A stretch of 64,000 nucleotides of DNA from Streptomyces sp. NK15101 (GCF_020400725.1 NZ_JAINVG010000024.1:1-64000), one strand, 5' to 3'. Numbered from the stretch's first letter, positions 38,592 through 47,546 are shown. Program-made: numbers and translations. The notes: a model not told the origin generated them from the sequence alone.

Positions 38592-39935
38592 ATGCCCGAG
38601 CCGTCCCGACCGCCGGAGTTGCCTGCCGGGCTCCTCACCCATCCCGAGATGATCAGGGCATGCCGCGTCCGTGACTTCGCGGCGGTCTTCAAGCTGGTGA
38701 AGACCCGTGCGGGCGTCTACCCGTCGATGATCGCGCGACGCTGCGACCTGACACCGAGCCGTGTCGGCGAAGTCATGGCGGGGCGACGCCAGTTGCTTCA
38801 CATGGATGTCATCGAGCGCATCGCCGACGGCTTGCGGATCCCTGGCCACATGCTCGGACTCGCGCGGCGGGAGTGGGAAACGCCCGTCGGGCTCCGGGTC
38901 GCGGACAGGGAGTCGCCTCACCCTGTCTCACCCACACCGTCGACATCAGCCTCTCTGCCGGGCTCGGACGTGGACAGCATCCTTGCCCTCACCTCTCGGG
39001 CGAACCCGAACCCGTCCACGCTGCACGCGCTGCGTTCCTCCATCGAGGACTACTGGCGACGGGACGACCAGCACGGAGGCGAGGCACTGCGGCCGGCCGT
39101 TGTCGGGCAGCTCCGCTACGTCGTCGAACTACTGAAGGAGAACCGCCCCGCCCCCATCCAGCACGGCCTGTACGGCGTGGCCGCCGAGCTCGCGCGCCTC
39201 ACGGGCTGGACGCACTTCGACGCACGCCAGTACAACCAGGCCCGGTCGTATTTCACCGAGGCGTTGCAGTTCGCCCGGGAGATCGACGACCGGGAGTTCA
39301 TGGCCAACGTGCTGGCCTGCATGAGCTTGCAGGCGACCTACCAGGACAGGCCCGGGGACGCGTTGGCGTTCGTCAACGCAGCCCAGGACGAGGCCCGCGC
39401 AGCAGCCGGCACCACCCCGCGCGTGCTGTCGATGCTGTCACTGCGGGAAGCGTTCGCCCACGCGACGCTGGGCAGCCACACCGCCACCCACGCGGCCATC
39501 AGCGAGGCACACCGCCAGTTCGAACGGATCAAGGACAGCGACCCCGACCCCGCGTGGGTGACCTACTTCGACGAGACCAAGCTCATCGTCGACACCGGCA
39601 TCGCACACGGCCGACTCGGCGAGGCAGCGACCGCCGAACCCCTGATCGCTGACGCCCTGAGGCGGGAGAACAGCGCCAATCAGCGAGGGCGCGCATTCCA
39701 CGCGTTCTGGCTCGCCCGGACACAACTCAGCCTGGGCAAGCTGGACCAGGCGTGCCAGACGGCGACGGACGCGTTGGAGCCCGCTTCCTCGGTCGCCTCG
39801 GAGCGTGTGGCCGGGCACCTGCGCGAGTTCTACGACGAGCTGGCCCCGTATCGGCGGGAGCCCGTAGCCCTGGCCTTCGAGTCACGGCTACGGGATCTCC
39901 TCCCCGCTCAGGTCAGCGGATCGCCTCGTCCATGA
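38592..39935 (+). CDS. XRE-type helix-turn-helix regulator with TPR-like C-terminus
   Basis: 447 residues. The HTH is VYPSMIARRCDLTPSRVGEV followed by MDVIERIADGLRIPGHMLGL. The remaining about 320 residues are alpha-helical repeats (EALQFAREIDDREFMANVLA, HATLGSHTATHAAISEAHRQ, TAEPLIADALRRENSANQRG), the architecture of Streptomyces regulators such as those opposite lanthipeptide and RiPP-type operons. GGGAG is eight bases before the ATG. It faces the peptide operon across the palindrome at 38515. Confidence 0.85.
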   Translation: MPEPSRPPELPAGLLTHPEMIRACRVRDFAAVFKLVKTRAGVYPSMIARRCDLTPSRVGEVMAGRRQLLHMDVIERIADGLRIPGHMLGLARREWETPVGLRVADRESPHPVSPTPSTSASLPGSDVDSILALTSRANPNPSTLHALRSSIEDYWRRDDQHGGEALRPAVVGQLRYVVELLKENRPAPIQHGLYGVAAELARLTGWTHFDARQYNQARSYFTEALQFAREIDDREFMANVLACMSLQATYQDRPGDALAFVNAAQDEARAAAGTTPRVLSMLSLREAFAHATLGSHTATHAAISEAHRQFERIKDSDPDPAWVTYFDETKLIVDTGIAHGRLGEAATAEPLIADALRRENSANQRGRAFHAFWLARTQLSLGKLDQACQTATDALEPASSVASERVAGHLREFYDELAPYRREPVALAFESRLRDLLPAQVSGSPRP

Positions 39936-40446
39936 GGACGTACAGGAGGCCGACGAGCGAGCCACTGCTGACGATCTCGCGGCGGTCGATCATGCCTCGG
40001 ACGTCAGCCAGTGGGATCCACTCGATCCGGTCGGACTCGTTCTTCTCGGTAGGCGGACCGTCATAGGTGGCCCCGTCTGCACGGAACACGTGGTGCTGAG
40101 AGTCCGTGATCCCGTTGGCCGGCTCCGCGTAGATCAGCGGCTTCATCGGTCCAGGCCTCCAGCCCGTCTCCTCCAGGACCTCACGGGCGGCAGCATCGGC
40201 AGGGCTCTCCCCGTCCTCGACCAGGCCCATGGGCAGTTCCCACGCCCACGAGTCCGTGATGAAGCGGTGCCGCCACATCATCAGGATCTCTTGCTTGTCG
40301 TTGATCACGGCGGCCACGGCCAGGTGCCGGAGCTTGACGACGTGGTACTCCCACCGGCGCCCGTCCGGCTGTTCGACGTCGGTCAACCAGAGGTTGACCC
40401 ATTGGTTCTCATAGATCGGACGTTCCCCGTGGATCTTCCACTGCAT
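39913..40446 (-). CDS. Nudix hydrolase (ADP-ribose pyrophosphatase-like)
   Basis: 177 residues. The Nudix box GLVEDGESPADAAAREVLEE-TGW matches G-x5-E-x7-REUxEExGU. KLRHLAVAAVINDKQEILMM and WAWELPMG precede it as in ADP-ribose pyrophosphatases. Nudix genes are frequent in pSAM2-like elements (Pif-type entry exclusion), which fits its location. Its 3' end overlaps the convergent XRE gene by 23 bp. Confidence 0.85.
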   Translation of the reverse strand: MQWKIHGERPIYENQWVNLWLTDVEQPDGRRWEYHVVKLRHLAVAAVINDKQEILMMWRHRFITDSWAWELPMGLVEDGESPADAAAREVLEETGWRPGPMKPLIYAEPANGITDSQHHVFRADGATYDGPPTEKNESDRIEWIPLADVRGMIDRREIVSSGSLVGLLYVLMDEAIR

Positions 40447-40697
40447 CGCTGCTGCCCCTCTCGATCAGCCCCCAGCATCGCAGAGGTAGGTACTCACATA
40501 GCCCAGATCAAAGAAATACGTGTCACCTTGACGAAAAGCCAAGCATGGCGGCGTGCACCTCACACATGAAGGACGCGTCCCCCGGGCATGGATGGAACGG
40601 CTGCAGGCCAGCATGCCGTCTCTAGGGCCTGCTAACACGAACGGCGGTAGATTGACACCCTCGTGGCCACTCGGCGACCGACCTTGGGGGGACCAGC

Positions 40698-41048
40698 ATG
40701 GGTGGGGCCCAGCGCGTGATCATCGGATGTACGGCACTGGCACTCGCGATCTTGGCAGGCGTTTTCTCGTTCATGAGCTGGGAGCGCGCCGATCAAGTTG
40801 CCGGAGTGGTGTCGGCTCTAGTAAGCGTGGCGGCTCTAGGGGCAGCGGGGTGGGCCGCGATCGCTAGCTCAAGCGGCGGCAACACGGTGCGAGTTTCGGG
40901 GACTGGTACAGCGAGGACGACCAACGGGGGCAGCGCCAACACCGGAGTAGTGGCTGCACCCAGTGGTACGGGATCGACTTCTATTCGGAAAACAGGCGAC
41001 GCCTACTCTGAGGACGGGAACGCGAACACCGGTTTCCAGCAGCGGTAG
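40698..41048 (+). CDS. Small two-helix membrane protein with TG/NTG-repeat tail
   Basis: 116 residues. Two hydrophobic helices lie near the N-terminus (VIIGCTALALAILAGVFSFM and VAGVVSALVSVAALGAAGWAA). The C-terminal half is Gly/Thr/Asn/Ser-rich with a repeated pattern: TGTARTTNGGSANTGVV and TGDAYSEDGNANTGF. The STAND NTPase encoded 36 bp downstream begins with a similar segment, TGQADSAGAIAISNSGIING. The repeats look like amyloid-type signalling motifs, by inference. It could be a membrane-acting effector. The ATG follows a G-rich ribosome site. Confidence 0.7.
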   Translation: MGGAQRVIIGCTALALAILAGVFSFMSWERADQVAGVVSALVSVAALGAAGWAAIASSSGGNTVRVSGTGTARTTNGGSANTGVVAAPSGTGSTSIRKTGDAYSEDGNANTGFQQR

Positions 41049-41083
41049 CTTCACATCGCACCGAGAGAGCCGGGAGCAGCAAG

Positions 41084-44000
41084 TTGGCTGGTCAAGAACG
41101 TATGACGGCCAGAAATACAGGCCAAGCAGATTCTGCGGGCGCCATAGCTATATCTAACTCTGGCATCATCAACGGCAGCGTACACGTTCGACTGCCACCT
41201 AGATCACGTTCAGGATATCTACACCAGGTCGAGGCTATTGCCGCAGCCAAATTCTGCGGCCGAGAAGAGGAACTAGCAGAACTGGCCGCCTTCTGCGCTC
41301 AACGCGTTGAAGATGAAAGACTGAATGAATGGTACTGGCGCTGGCTGGCACCAGCTTGGGCGGGCAAGTCCGCTCTGATGGCCCACTTCGTGTTGAATCC
41401 GCCAGCAGGCGTAGATGTGATTTCCTTTTTCATCACGGCTCGTCTCGCAGGCCAGAGCGATCGAGTGGCCTTCTGTGAGGTCGTTCAGAGGCAAATATAT
41501 GCCTTGCTAGGCGAGGAAGAACCGATCACCACCCCGTCCACCCGTGACGAGCAATTGAGGCTCGCCGTCGATAGGGCAGCAGAATTTTCGCACAGTCAGG
41601 GCAGGCGACTAGTTATTCTCGTCGATGGGCTTGACGAGGATCGAGGAGTAACGGCAGGTCCAGAAAGCTACAGCATAGCCGCCCTTCTCCCCCGAACTCC
41701 CAAGTATGGCATGCGGGTAATCCTGGCTGGACGCCCCCATCCCCCCATTCCCGATGACGTCCTAGCCGATCACCCTTTGCGAGATCCAGCTATAGATCAC
41801 TGGCTAGAAGTCTCTCCCCATGCCCAAGCAATCCGCCATGACGCAGAGCGAGATTTGCTTCGACTGCTTGATGGTGGCGGGCTGGGCCGGGAACTCGTGG
41901 GCCTAGTGTCAACGGCCGGCGGTGGCCTCAGCGCTGCCGACTTGGCCGATCTGACAGGGAGTCGTACACGCCTCGTAGAGCGTGAGCTCTCGGCCGTTAG
42001 CGGACGCAGTTTCCGCAGGCGTACTGCTCACTGGGCACCACGGGATAACGATGCGCCTCAAGGTGCGAAGGACGTCTATCTTCTAGGACATGAAGAACTA
42101 CAGATTTCCGCCCTGAGCCTACTGACTAACGAGGAGCTGGCGGAGTACCGCCAGCGGCTACATAGTTGGGCGGACCGCTATCGCAAACTTTCCTGGCCTC
42201 CAGAGACTCCCGAGTATCTACTTCGAGGATATATTCAACTGCTCCGCGAGTCGAATGAAATAGCGCGACTCGTGACCATTGTTGGCGAACGAGCACGCCA
42301 TGAACGGCTTTGGCGCGTTACAGGTTCCGACCTAGAAGCCCTCAACGAGATATCAGCCGCATTCGAGAAGGTAATCGGCGATTCAAGCGGTTTCTCGCAT
42401 ACTGACATTAACGATGTCGTTCGGCTTGCTCAAGGGCGAGACGCCATCCATGACCAAACAGGGAATCTGCCACCGAAACTACTCTCCCTGTGGGCTCATT
42501 TCGGCGATTTCGATAGAGCAGTAAATCTTGCATATGCGCAGGAAGCCGGCCACAAGAGACAGCTAGCCCTAACCGAGGTGGCCAAAGCACTAGCTTCACT
42601 GGGAAAGCCAGACCTGGCCTTGGAGATAGGGACCTCCATAGCGCATGCGGGCGATAATAGCTTCGAAATATCAGAAATCGCCAGAACTCTCATCGCCGAA
42701 GGTCATCTTGAGCACGCCGTGGAGCTAGCCGGCTTGGTAGCGAAGCCGGAAAAACTTCTGACTGTAAAGCTGGCCCTTATGAGGTCTCAAGGGCTTCCGG
42801 GGGGTAATAAGACGGCCGAAAATTTCCTGACCGAATTCATGGCCGTTGCCATGAGCGCTCCTGATTCTCACGAGCGAGGGACCCTGCTTGCCCTTATAGC
42901 TGGCACGTTGGCCGCCATCGGTTTCCCGGAAGAGGGCGTCGCAGTGACCGAGCAGGCAACCTCTCTTGCCGAGTCAACCGTTCCAAAGTATCGAGCTGCA
43001 CAGTCACTTGCCGGCATAGCTCGAACACTCTCAAAGTTGAATGAACTAACGAAAGAAGCCGAAGAAATAGCTCGCAAAGCCGGGCAGACAGCTGCAAGCA
43101 TCGAGGACCCCCAAGAGCGCGCTTGGTCTCTTTCTCTCGTCAATTCTGCCTTGGTAAAGACGGGCCAGTACCACCTAGCAGTTCAACTGTGTAACACACT
43201 CAAAGATTCTGGCTCGCTTGGCGAGTCTATCGCGAAAGTTATCACTGAGCTATCCGATTCAGGCCAGCATGACCTAGCCCTCCAACTCCTTAACGAAGCT
43301 TCCCCTCTACTAGATCGAACAGAGAGGGCGATCGCCCTTGCCGATCTGGCGAACGCTCTAGCAAAGACCGGAGAACCAGCTAGGTCGGCTGACTGCGCGC
43401 ACCAGGCGCTTCAGGCGACTGAGGATCTTCCAGAAGAATGGGGGATAATTGTTTCCGTATCAGTCGCATGGGCACTCTATCGCGCTGGCTTCGTAGACCA
43501 GTCTCGCGATCTCGCGCATGAGATTACTGAGATGGCACGCACTCGAATCGACGCCCACGCCCAAGTAGGCGCACTATGTGCCGCAGCAAAATCGCTGAAT
43601 GGAACCTGCCACGAGAAGAGTTATTCTGCCCTACTTCGCCGCGTGAAAAAACTAGTGAGCGCGGAGCTGAGTGGTTACAGGAAAATTCTGCACCTATGTA
43701 CCGTGGCCGATGCGTCACCACCAGCAGAAGCCAGGAAGCTACTGGAGCACGCAATTACTATTACCGAAGAGAGGCTGCACTTCACAGAGCGAAGCGAGGC
43801 TTTGGCGAAAATTGCCACCACATTGGCTGACATCGGCAGCATATCCCGCGCGATCGAGGTCGCCGATAAAGTGGTTGAATCGCTTCAGCTAAGCGGCAGC
43901 CCTTATGAAAAAGCCTGGGACACAGCGTCTGCGATTAGGGCACTCTGCGCCGTAAACGATTTCGATAAGGCGGAAGAGCTTACCGGCACACTAGTGGAAT

Positions 44001-44488
44001 CTGACATGGTTTCTGAGGCATTGGCGGAGATAGCATCAGGACTGGCCTACTCCGGTCGCATTGACCAGGCCACTTCCGTCGCCGAGGAGATCCAAGATGG
44101 GAGGGAACGGGATCACGCGCTGCGTGCTATCGCCTGCGCCCTGGCTTCTCATGGAGATAGGGTCCATGCCCTCGAAATTGCTCACCAGATTGACACCAAG
44201 ACAGTCGCAGAAAGGGCGCTATCAGTCCTAGCGGGCGCCTTTGCTGCGGATGGCGAATACGACGAAGCTCTTCTTATTTTGGAAGAAATCGACACTGCCT
44301 CAACGAGAGGAGAAGCGCTCGGCGCAGTCGCCATGGAACTTGGACCCACGGAACAGGGGCGACGCTATCTTTCTGAGGCGCTGTCTCTGACTCGGTGGGA
44401 TTCCTTGCTAGAGGCCATGGCTGCGGTATCTCCCGGGAGCCTGAAGGTCGTAGCGGAGCACGTCATAGCGCCCGTCACTCGTTTGTAA
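41084..44488 (+). CDS. STAND/NLR-like NTPase with C-terminal helical repeats
   Basis: 1,134 residues. Residues 12-36 carry a Gly/Asn/Ser-rich motif (ISNSGIINGSVHVRL) also hinted at in the small neighbour. Then FCGREEELAELAAF, a degenerate P-loop around residue 95 (APAWAGKSALM), and LVILVDGLDED near 180 as Walker B, define a NACHT/STAND-type switch. The remainder (about 370-1134) is helical repeats typical of sensors. Codon use is AT-richer than the flanks, a sign of transfer. TTG at 41084 has GGGAG seven bases upstream. Likely a defence or regulatory switch; target unknown. Confidence 0.75.
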   Translation: MAGQERMTARNTGQADSAGAIAISNSGIINGSVHVRLPPRSRSGYLHQVEAIAAAKFCGREEELAELAAFCAQRVEDERLNEWYWRWLAPAWAGKSALMAHFVLNPPAGVDVISFFITARLAGQSDRVAFCEVVQRQIYALLGEEEPITTPSTRDEQLRLAVDRAAEFSHSQGRRLVILVDGLDEDRGVTAGPESYSIAALLPRTPKYGMRVILAGRPHPPIPDDVLADHPLRDPAIDHWLEVSPHAQAIRHDAERDLLRLLDGGGLGRELVGLVSTAGGGLSAADLADLTGSRTRLVERELSAVSGRSFRRRTAHWAPRDNDAPQGAKDVYLLGHEELQISALSLLTNEELAEYRQRLHSWADRYRKLSWPPETPEYLLRGYIQLLRESNEIARLVTIVGERARHERLWRVTGSDLEALNEISAAFEKVIGDSSGFSHTDINDVVRLAQGRDAIHDQTGNLPPKLLSLWAHFGDFDRAVNLAYAQEAGHKRQLALTEVAKALASLGKPDLALEIGTSIAHAGDNSFEISEIARTLIAEGHLEHAVELAGLVAKPEKLLTVKLALMRSQGLPGGNKTAENFLTEFMAVAMSAPDSHERGTLLALIAGTLAAIGFPEEGVAVTEQATSLAESTVPKYRAAQSLAGIARTLSKLNELTKEAEEIARKAGQTAASIEDPQERAWSLSLVNSALVKTGQYHLAVQLCNTLKDSGSLGESIAKVITELSDSGQHDLALQLLNEASPLLDRTERAIALADLANALAKTGEPARSADCAHQALQATEDLPEEWGIIVSVSVAWALYRAGFVDQSRDLAHEITEMARTRIDAHAQVGALCAAAKSLNGTCHEKSYSALLRRVKKLVSAELSGYRKILHLCTVADASPPAEARKLLEHAITITEERLHFTERSEALAKIATTLADIGSISRAIEVADKVVESLQLSGSPYEKAWDTASAIRALCAVNDFDKAEELTGTLVESDMVSEALAEIASGLAYSGRIDQATSVAEEIQDGRERDHALRAIACALASHGDRVHALEIAHQIDTKTVAERALSVLAGAFAADGEYDEALLILEEIDTASTRGEALGAVAMELGPTEQGRRYLSEALSLTRWDSLLEAMAAVSPGSLKVVAEHVIAPVTRL

Positions 44489-44565
44489 GTCGCTCGCCCT
44501 CGGCTATGGAACCCTGTCTCAAAGCGGCCCCGTAGACAATGCCCTCCGCACGACCTCACCGGGAG

Positions 44566-44627
44566 CTACAGTGCTTCGTTGTCCTCCTTGGCCGGCTCAC
44601 CCGACTTACCAGAGGCAAGGCGAGCCA
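44566..44627 (-). pseudogene. Second copy of the phosphoribosyltransferase 3' end (attR of the main element)
   Basis: Reads, on the minus strand, a tail ending K-S-G-E-P-A-K-E-D-N-E-A-L-stop, about 70% identical over roughly 75 bp to the end of the intact gene at 46378. A 4-bp loss at a tandem AAGTAAGT frameshifts it. It carries CCACGG at 44625 like the 46441 copy. It is best read as the 3' end brought by the main element and later displaced by another insertion. Confidence 0.75.
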
Positions 44628-44663
44628 CGGGCGATGTCCCATCTAGGTGGCAGAGCGCCAGCT

Positions 44664-45018
44664 ATGGACATCGATAGGTTCTGGCACCTCAGTCATCGCC
44701 CTCGGCCGCAAGTAATACGAGCGCACCGCCGCAGAGCCGGACAGCCTTGCCGAGCATCCTGCCGTGCTGGAGGCGGCGTCGGCGCACCGCGACGAGGCCC
44801 TGTTCTACGAAGACAGGAACTACGTAGCCTCCAACGCCTTCGAGAGTCTCACCGGCGGCCCGGGCGCCTTCTACGAAGCCTGGATCGGGTATCAGCCCGC
44901 TGGTGAAGCGGGACACGCGGAAGCGGATATGGGTGAGGGCTTTGACATCGACGATGCCGAGGAGATGCGCCGGCGGCTTCCCCGCCTCGCAAGGCTGTGT
45001 CTCGGACCGAGCGCCTAG
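44664..45018 (+). pseudogene. DUF4240-like pseudogene
   Basis: MDIDRFWHL at the start resembles the DUF4240 beginning. About 70 bp on, the frame shifts and a TAA follows GRK in the sequence LGRK-stop-YERTAAEPDSLAEHPAV; the latter matches the DUF4240 C-terminal region. Downstream frame continues ASNAFESLTGGPGAFYEAWI and ends at TAG. So an internal deletion plus a stop inactivated it. Its stop overlaps the stop of the convergent gene (CTAG). Confidence 0.6.
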
Positions 45019-45515
45019 ATGTAGTCGAAGTACCGAATCCACCAATCGACTCGTTCCCCGGGGCGATACGTGGCCAGGGGACTGAGTCCGTCGTACGGCC
45101 GGGTGAGCAGGCGCTCGGGGATCAGCACGTAGCCCAGGTCCGTGAGGGCCCGCTCGACTCTGCGCAGGTCGGTAACGCCGAGCGCACCTACTTCCACCGC
45201 CTCATCGGTATCCGAGTAGACGCCCGGGTTCTCAGCGGCCACGACTGCCATCGATCCGAAGTTGCTCACCGAGACGACGATCCGCTTCCCGCGTGCCGCG
45301 GCCTCCGCTGGCACTTCGACCCTGGCGTGCAGGCTCGCATCCTGCACCTGGCGATCGGCCGTGCAGCGGGTGTCGAAGTCTGCGTCCAGCCTGGCCACCA
45401 GTCGCTCGAACAACGCTCGCGTCGCCGCGTGGTCGTAGCCAGGTGGATGCTCCACCAGCTCTGGATCGTCCAGGCGATGAAGGAGGGCGTTCAGGTCGGC
45501 ATCGCTGTACGTCAT
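45015..45515 (-). CDS. Hypothetical protein
   Basis: 166 residues, unrecognised. YSDADLNALLHRLDDPELVE, then FERLVARLDADFDTRC, RIVVSVSNFGSMAVVAAENPG and GVTDLRRVERALTDLGYVLI; it ends WWIRYFDYI. It looks like a soluble alpha/beta protein. The upstream frame extends to 45713, but the coding character begins near 45515. The ribosome site is weak. Confidence 0.55.
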   Translation of the reverse strand: MTYSDADLNALLHRLDDPELVEHPPGYDHAATRALFERLVARLDADFDTRCTADRQVQDASLHARVEVPAEAAARGKRIVVSVSNFGSMAVVAAENPGVYSDTDEAVEVGALGVTDLRRVERALTDLGYVLIPERLLTRPYDGLSPLATYRPGERVDWWIRYFDYI

Positions 45516-46010
45516 CTGCTCATGATGGCGAAGCGGCCACAAGCGTACGGCTCGGGCCCAGCTGTCGAGGCGGGGCCCAGCTTCAGAGAGCTTCCCGTCA
45601 AAGTGACGAGATGGTGGCGACAACGGCGACCGGCGCGCGACAGAACCGGAATCACGATGCGCAACGCTGGCGCGGCCGATCATGATTGAGCCGGACAGCC
45701 CCGTTACTTTCACCCGTGAGAGTTGGGCAAATGTGACGTACGACCGTTTCGGTCACGTGCCGCATTCCATGGGACTCGATACCGAAGTAGACCGTTTCAG
45801 CAGGTCAGAGCCCCATGAAGGTCTCGTGAGCATCGGGCCCTCCATGGTGCCCCTCGCTTGTGGTGCGGTCTATAGTGGGCCTCAGCGACGCAACCAGAAC
45901 TCTCAAATTTCACGTGTGAAAGCACGAGGCTTCTGGATCACGAACTGGCTCCAAGCAGAGGAGCTCGGCCCTGGCTGCAACCAGAACCGAGCTCATGCGT
46001 GGAGTTCGAG
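45516..46010. other. Non-coding stretch inside the decayed element
   Basis: No gene is supported. A TTTCAC-GT-GTGAAA palindrome lies at about 45908-45921. Open frames crossing the region have poor coding character. Confidence 0.4.
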
Positions 46011-46043
46011 CGAGCCCGGCCGACTAAGCAACGGCCGGGCTCG
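46011..46043 (+). terminator. Terminator-like hairpin
   Basis: 11-bp perfect arms (46011-46021, 46033-46043) with an 11-base loop, followed by CTTCTTG. Confidence 0.6.
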
Positions 46044-46087
46044 CTTCTTGCTGCCCAACCTTCGTCCGGTACATCGCTCTCATGGCG

Positions 46088-46219
46088 CTACCGCGCCAGC
46101 TGCTCCACACAGCTTGCGATCGCCACCAGCACGGCGAGGAGGTCGATCAGGAACTGGGCCTTCGCGAGGCCACTTCCTTGATCGTTCCCTTCGTGCTTCG
46201 ACGTCCGCCTTCTTGCCAT
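46088..46219 (-). CDS. 43-residue membrane-peptide ORF
   Basis: MARRRTSKHEGNDQGSGLAK then AQFLIDLLAVLVAIASCVEQ and LAR. A charged N-terminus is followed by a single hydrophobic helix. GGTGG lies six bases before the ATG. No homology is recognised; it is the only plausible frame in this stretch. Confidence 0.4.
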   Translation of the reverse strand: MARRRTSKHEGNDQGSGLAKAQFLIDLLAVLVAIASCVEQLAR

Positions 46220-46377
46220 GTCGCACCACCAATCCGGTGAAACGGTCCCCATGGAACTGGGGTCCTCGACCTCCTGGCCGAGGCGCAGGATGGACCGGAA
46301 GTGGACGGCAAGAGCATATATGTAGGCACCGACACCAGCCGGGGGCTGAACCGTCGGCGCCTACCGCCGCGCCAGGG

Positions 46378-46887
46378 CTACAGTGCTTCCAGGTTCGGCT
46401 TGGGCGGCTCGCCCGACTTACTTACTGGAGGCAAGACGGACCACGGGAAGTTGATCCACTCGTCGGTCTTCTTCCACACGTACTCGCACTTCACGAGGGA
46501 GTGGGACTTCTCGTAGATGACGGCGGAGCGGACCTCGGCGACGTGGTCGATGCAGAAGTCGTGGACGAGCTTGAGCGTCTTGCCGGTGTCGGCGACGTCG
46601 TCGGTGATGAGCACCTTCTTGTCGCTGAAGTCGATCGCGTCCGGCACGGGCGCCAGCATGACCGGCATCTCCAGCGTGGTCCCCACCCCGGTGTAGAACT
46701 CCACGTTCACGAGGTGGATGTTCTTGCAGTCCAGGGCGTAGGCCAGACCGCCGGCGACGAAGACGCCGCCGCGGGCGATGGAGAGCACGACGTCGGGCTC
46801 GTAGCCGTCGTCGGCGATGGTCTGCGCCAGCTCGCGGACGGCGTTGCCGAAGCCCTCGTACGTCAGGTTCTCGCGTACTTCACTCAT
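46378..46887 (-). CDS. Purine-type phosphoribosyltransferase with an element-derived C-terminus
   Basis: 169 residues. The PRPP loop is KKVLITDDVADTGKTLKLVH; the N-terminal half includes EPDVVLSIARGGVFVAGGLA and YTGVGTTLEMPVM. It belongs to the small xanthine/hypoxanthine-type phosphoribosyltransferases; the base is not certain. The last 20 residues after Trp 149 (SVLPPVSKSGEPPKPNLEAL) come from the inserted element, replacing the native SVEPPVVKREGQVLDA still visible at 25121. Thirteen bases separate it from dcd upstream, suggesting an operon. Confidence 0.85.
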   Translation of the reverse strand: MSEVRENLTYEGFGNAVRELAQTIADDGYEPDVVLSIARGGVFVAGGLAYALDCKNIHLVNVEFYTGVGTTLEMPVMLAPVPDAIDFSDKKVLITDDVADTGKTLKLVHDFCIDHVAEVRSAVIYEKSHSLVKCEYVWKKTDEWINFPWSVLPPVSKSGEPPKPNLEAL

Positions 46888-46900
46888 GCCTGCGACCGCC

Positions 46901-47476
46901 TCACACCTGGGTCCGATGGAAGTTCATGTAGGAGCGGGAGGCCGTCGGCCCCCGCTGGCCCTGGTACCGCGAGCCGTACCGCTCGCTCCCGTACGGGAAC
47001 TCGGCGGGCGAGCTCAGCCGGAACATGCACAGCTGGCCGATCTTCATCCCCGGCCAGAGCTTGATCGGCAGGGTGGCGAGGTTCGACAGCTCCAGGGTCA
47101 CGTGCCCCGAGAAACCGGGGTCGATGAACCCGGCGGTCGAGTGCGTGACGAGCCCGAGCCGCCCCAGGGAACTCTTCCCTTCCAGCCGCGAGGCGATGTC
47201 GTCCGGCAGGGTGATGACCTCGTAGGTCGAGGCGAGCACGAACTCGCCCGGGTGCAGGATGAACGCCTCGTCGCCCTCCGGCTCGACCTCGCGCGTCAGG
47301 TCGAGCTGCTCGACGGCGGGGTCGATGTGCGGGTAGCGGTGGTTCTCGAACACCCGGAAGAAGCGGTCAAGCCTCACGTCGATGCTCGAGGGCTGCACCA
47401 TGGATTCGTCGTACGGGTCGATGCGCACCCGTCCGGCATCGATCTCGGCCCGGATGTCCTTGTCTGAGAGAAGCAC
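46901..47476 (-). CDS. dcd: dCTP deaminase
   Basis: 191 residues, full length. It makes dUTP from dCTP (some actinobacterial forms go to dUMP). Signatures: [30 protein letters not shown], and [20 protein letters not shown], which holds the nucleotide-binding Ser/Arg and catalytic Glu (EGKSS). It ends with NFHRTQV. It precedes the phosphoribosyltransferase gene, so both pyrimidine and purine supply functions are together. Confidence 0.95.
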   Translation of the reverse strand: MLLSDKDIRAEIDAGRVRIDPYDESMVQPSSIDVRLDRFFRVFENHRYPHIDPAVEQLDLTREVEPEGDEAFILHPGEFVLASTYEVITLPDDIASRLEGKSSLGRLGLVTHSTAGFIDPGFSGHVTLELSNLATLPIKLWPGMKIGQLCMFRLSSPAEFPYGSERYGSRYQGQRGPTASRSYMNFHRTQV

Positions 47477-47546
47477 GCCCCCACGATACGCAGAGGGCGC
47501 GGACCTGCCCCAATCGGCAGGCGCCCGCGCCCCGGCACCTCACGGC

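Larger units (their letters stand above)
25172..44627. mobile_element. Integrative and conjugative element (AICE-type), about 19.5 kb
   Basis: Boundaries are inferred from the phosphoribosyltransferase 3'-end copies at 25121-25174 and 44566-44627. Inside are a serine integrase next to the left end, a RepSA-like initiator, DUF2637, an FtsK/TraB translocase, an SCO3933-like protein, a GntR regulator and a Nudix hydrolase, a set typical of pSAM2-like actinomycete AICEs that move as double-stranded DNA. No classical Xis is recognised. Cargo is the radical-SAM peptide operon and a STAND NTPase pair. The exact crossover bases are not determined. Confidence 0.85.
44621..46447. mobile_element. Decayed second integrated element (about 1.8 kb)
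   Basis: Lies between the two element-type 3' ends of the phosphoribosyltransferase gene. It contains a broken DUF4240-like gene, one hypothetical gene and a 43-residue membrane ORF, but no integrase or transfer gene, so it is a remnant. The inference rests on the repeated gene ends. Confidence 0.65.

Noticed and set aside
45841..45848. CTCCATGG matching the left att core
   Set aside because: Eight-base match by chance; the adjoining sequence does not continue the phosphoribosyltransferase gene. The true copies are at 44621 and 46437.
45908..45921. TTTCAC-GT-GTGAAA palindrome as a second parS site
   Set aside because: It lacks the parS spacing: two additional bases at the centre and no flanking G/C. 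parS needs GTTTCACGTGAAAC.
45682..46090. Plus-strand frame from 45682 (MIEPDSPVTFTRESW start)
   Set aside because: Codon use and composition do not look coding, and it continues through a terminator hairpin at 46011.
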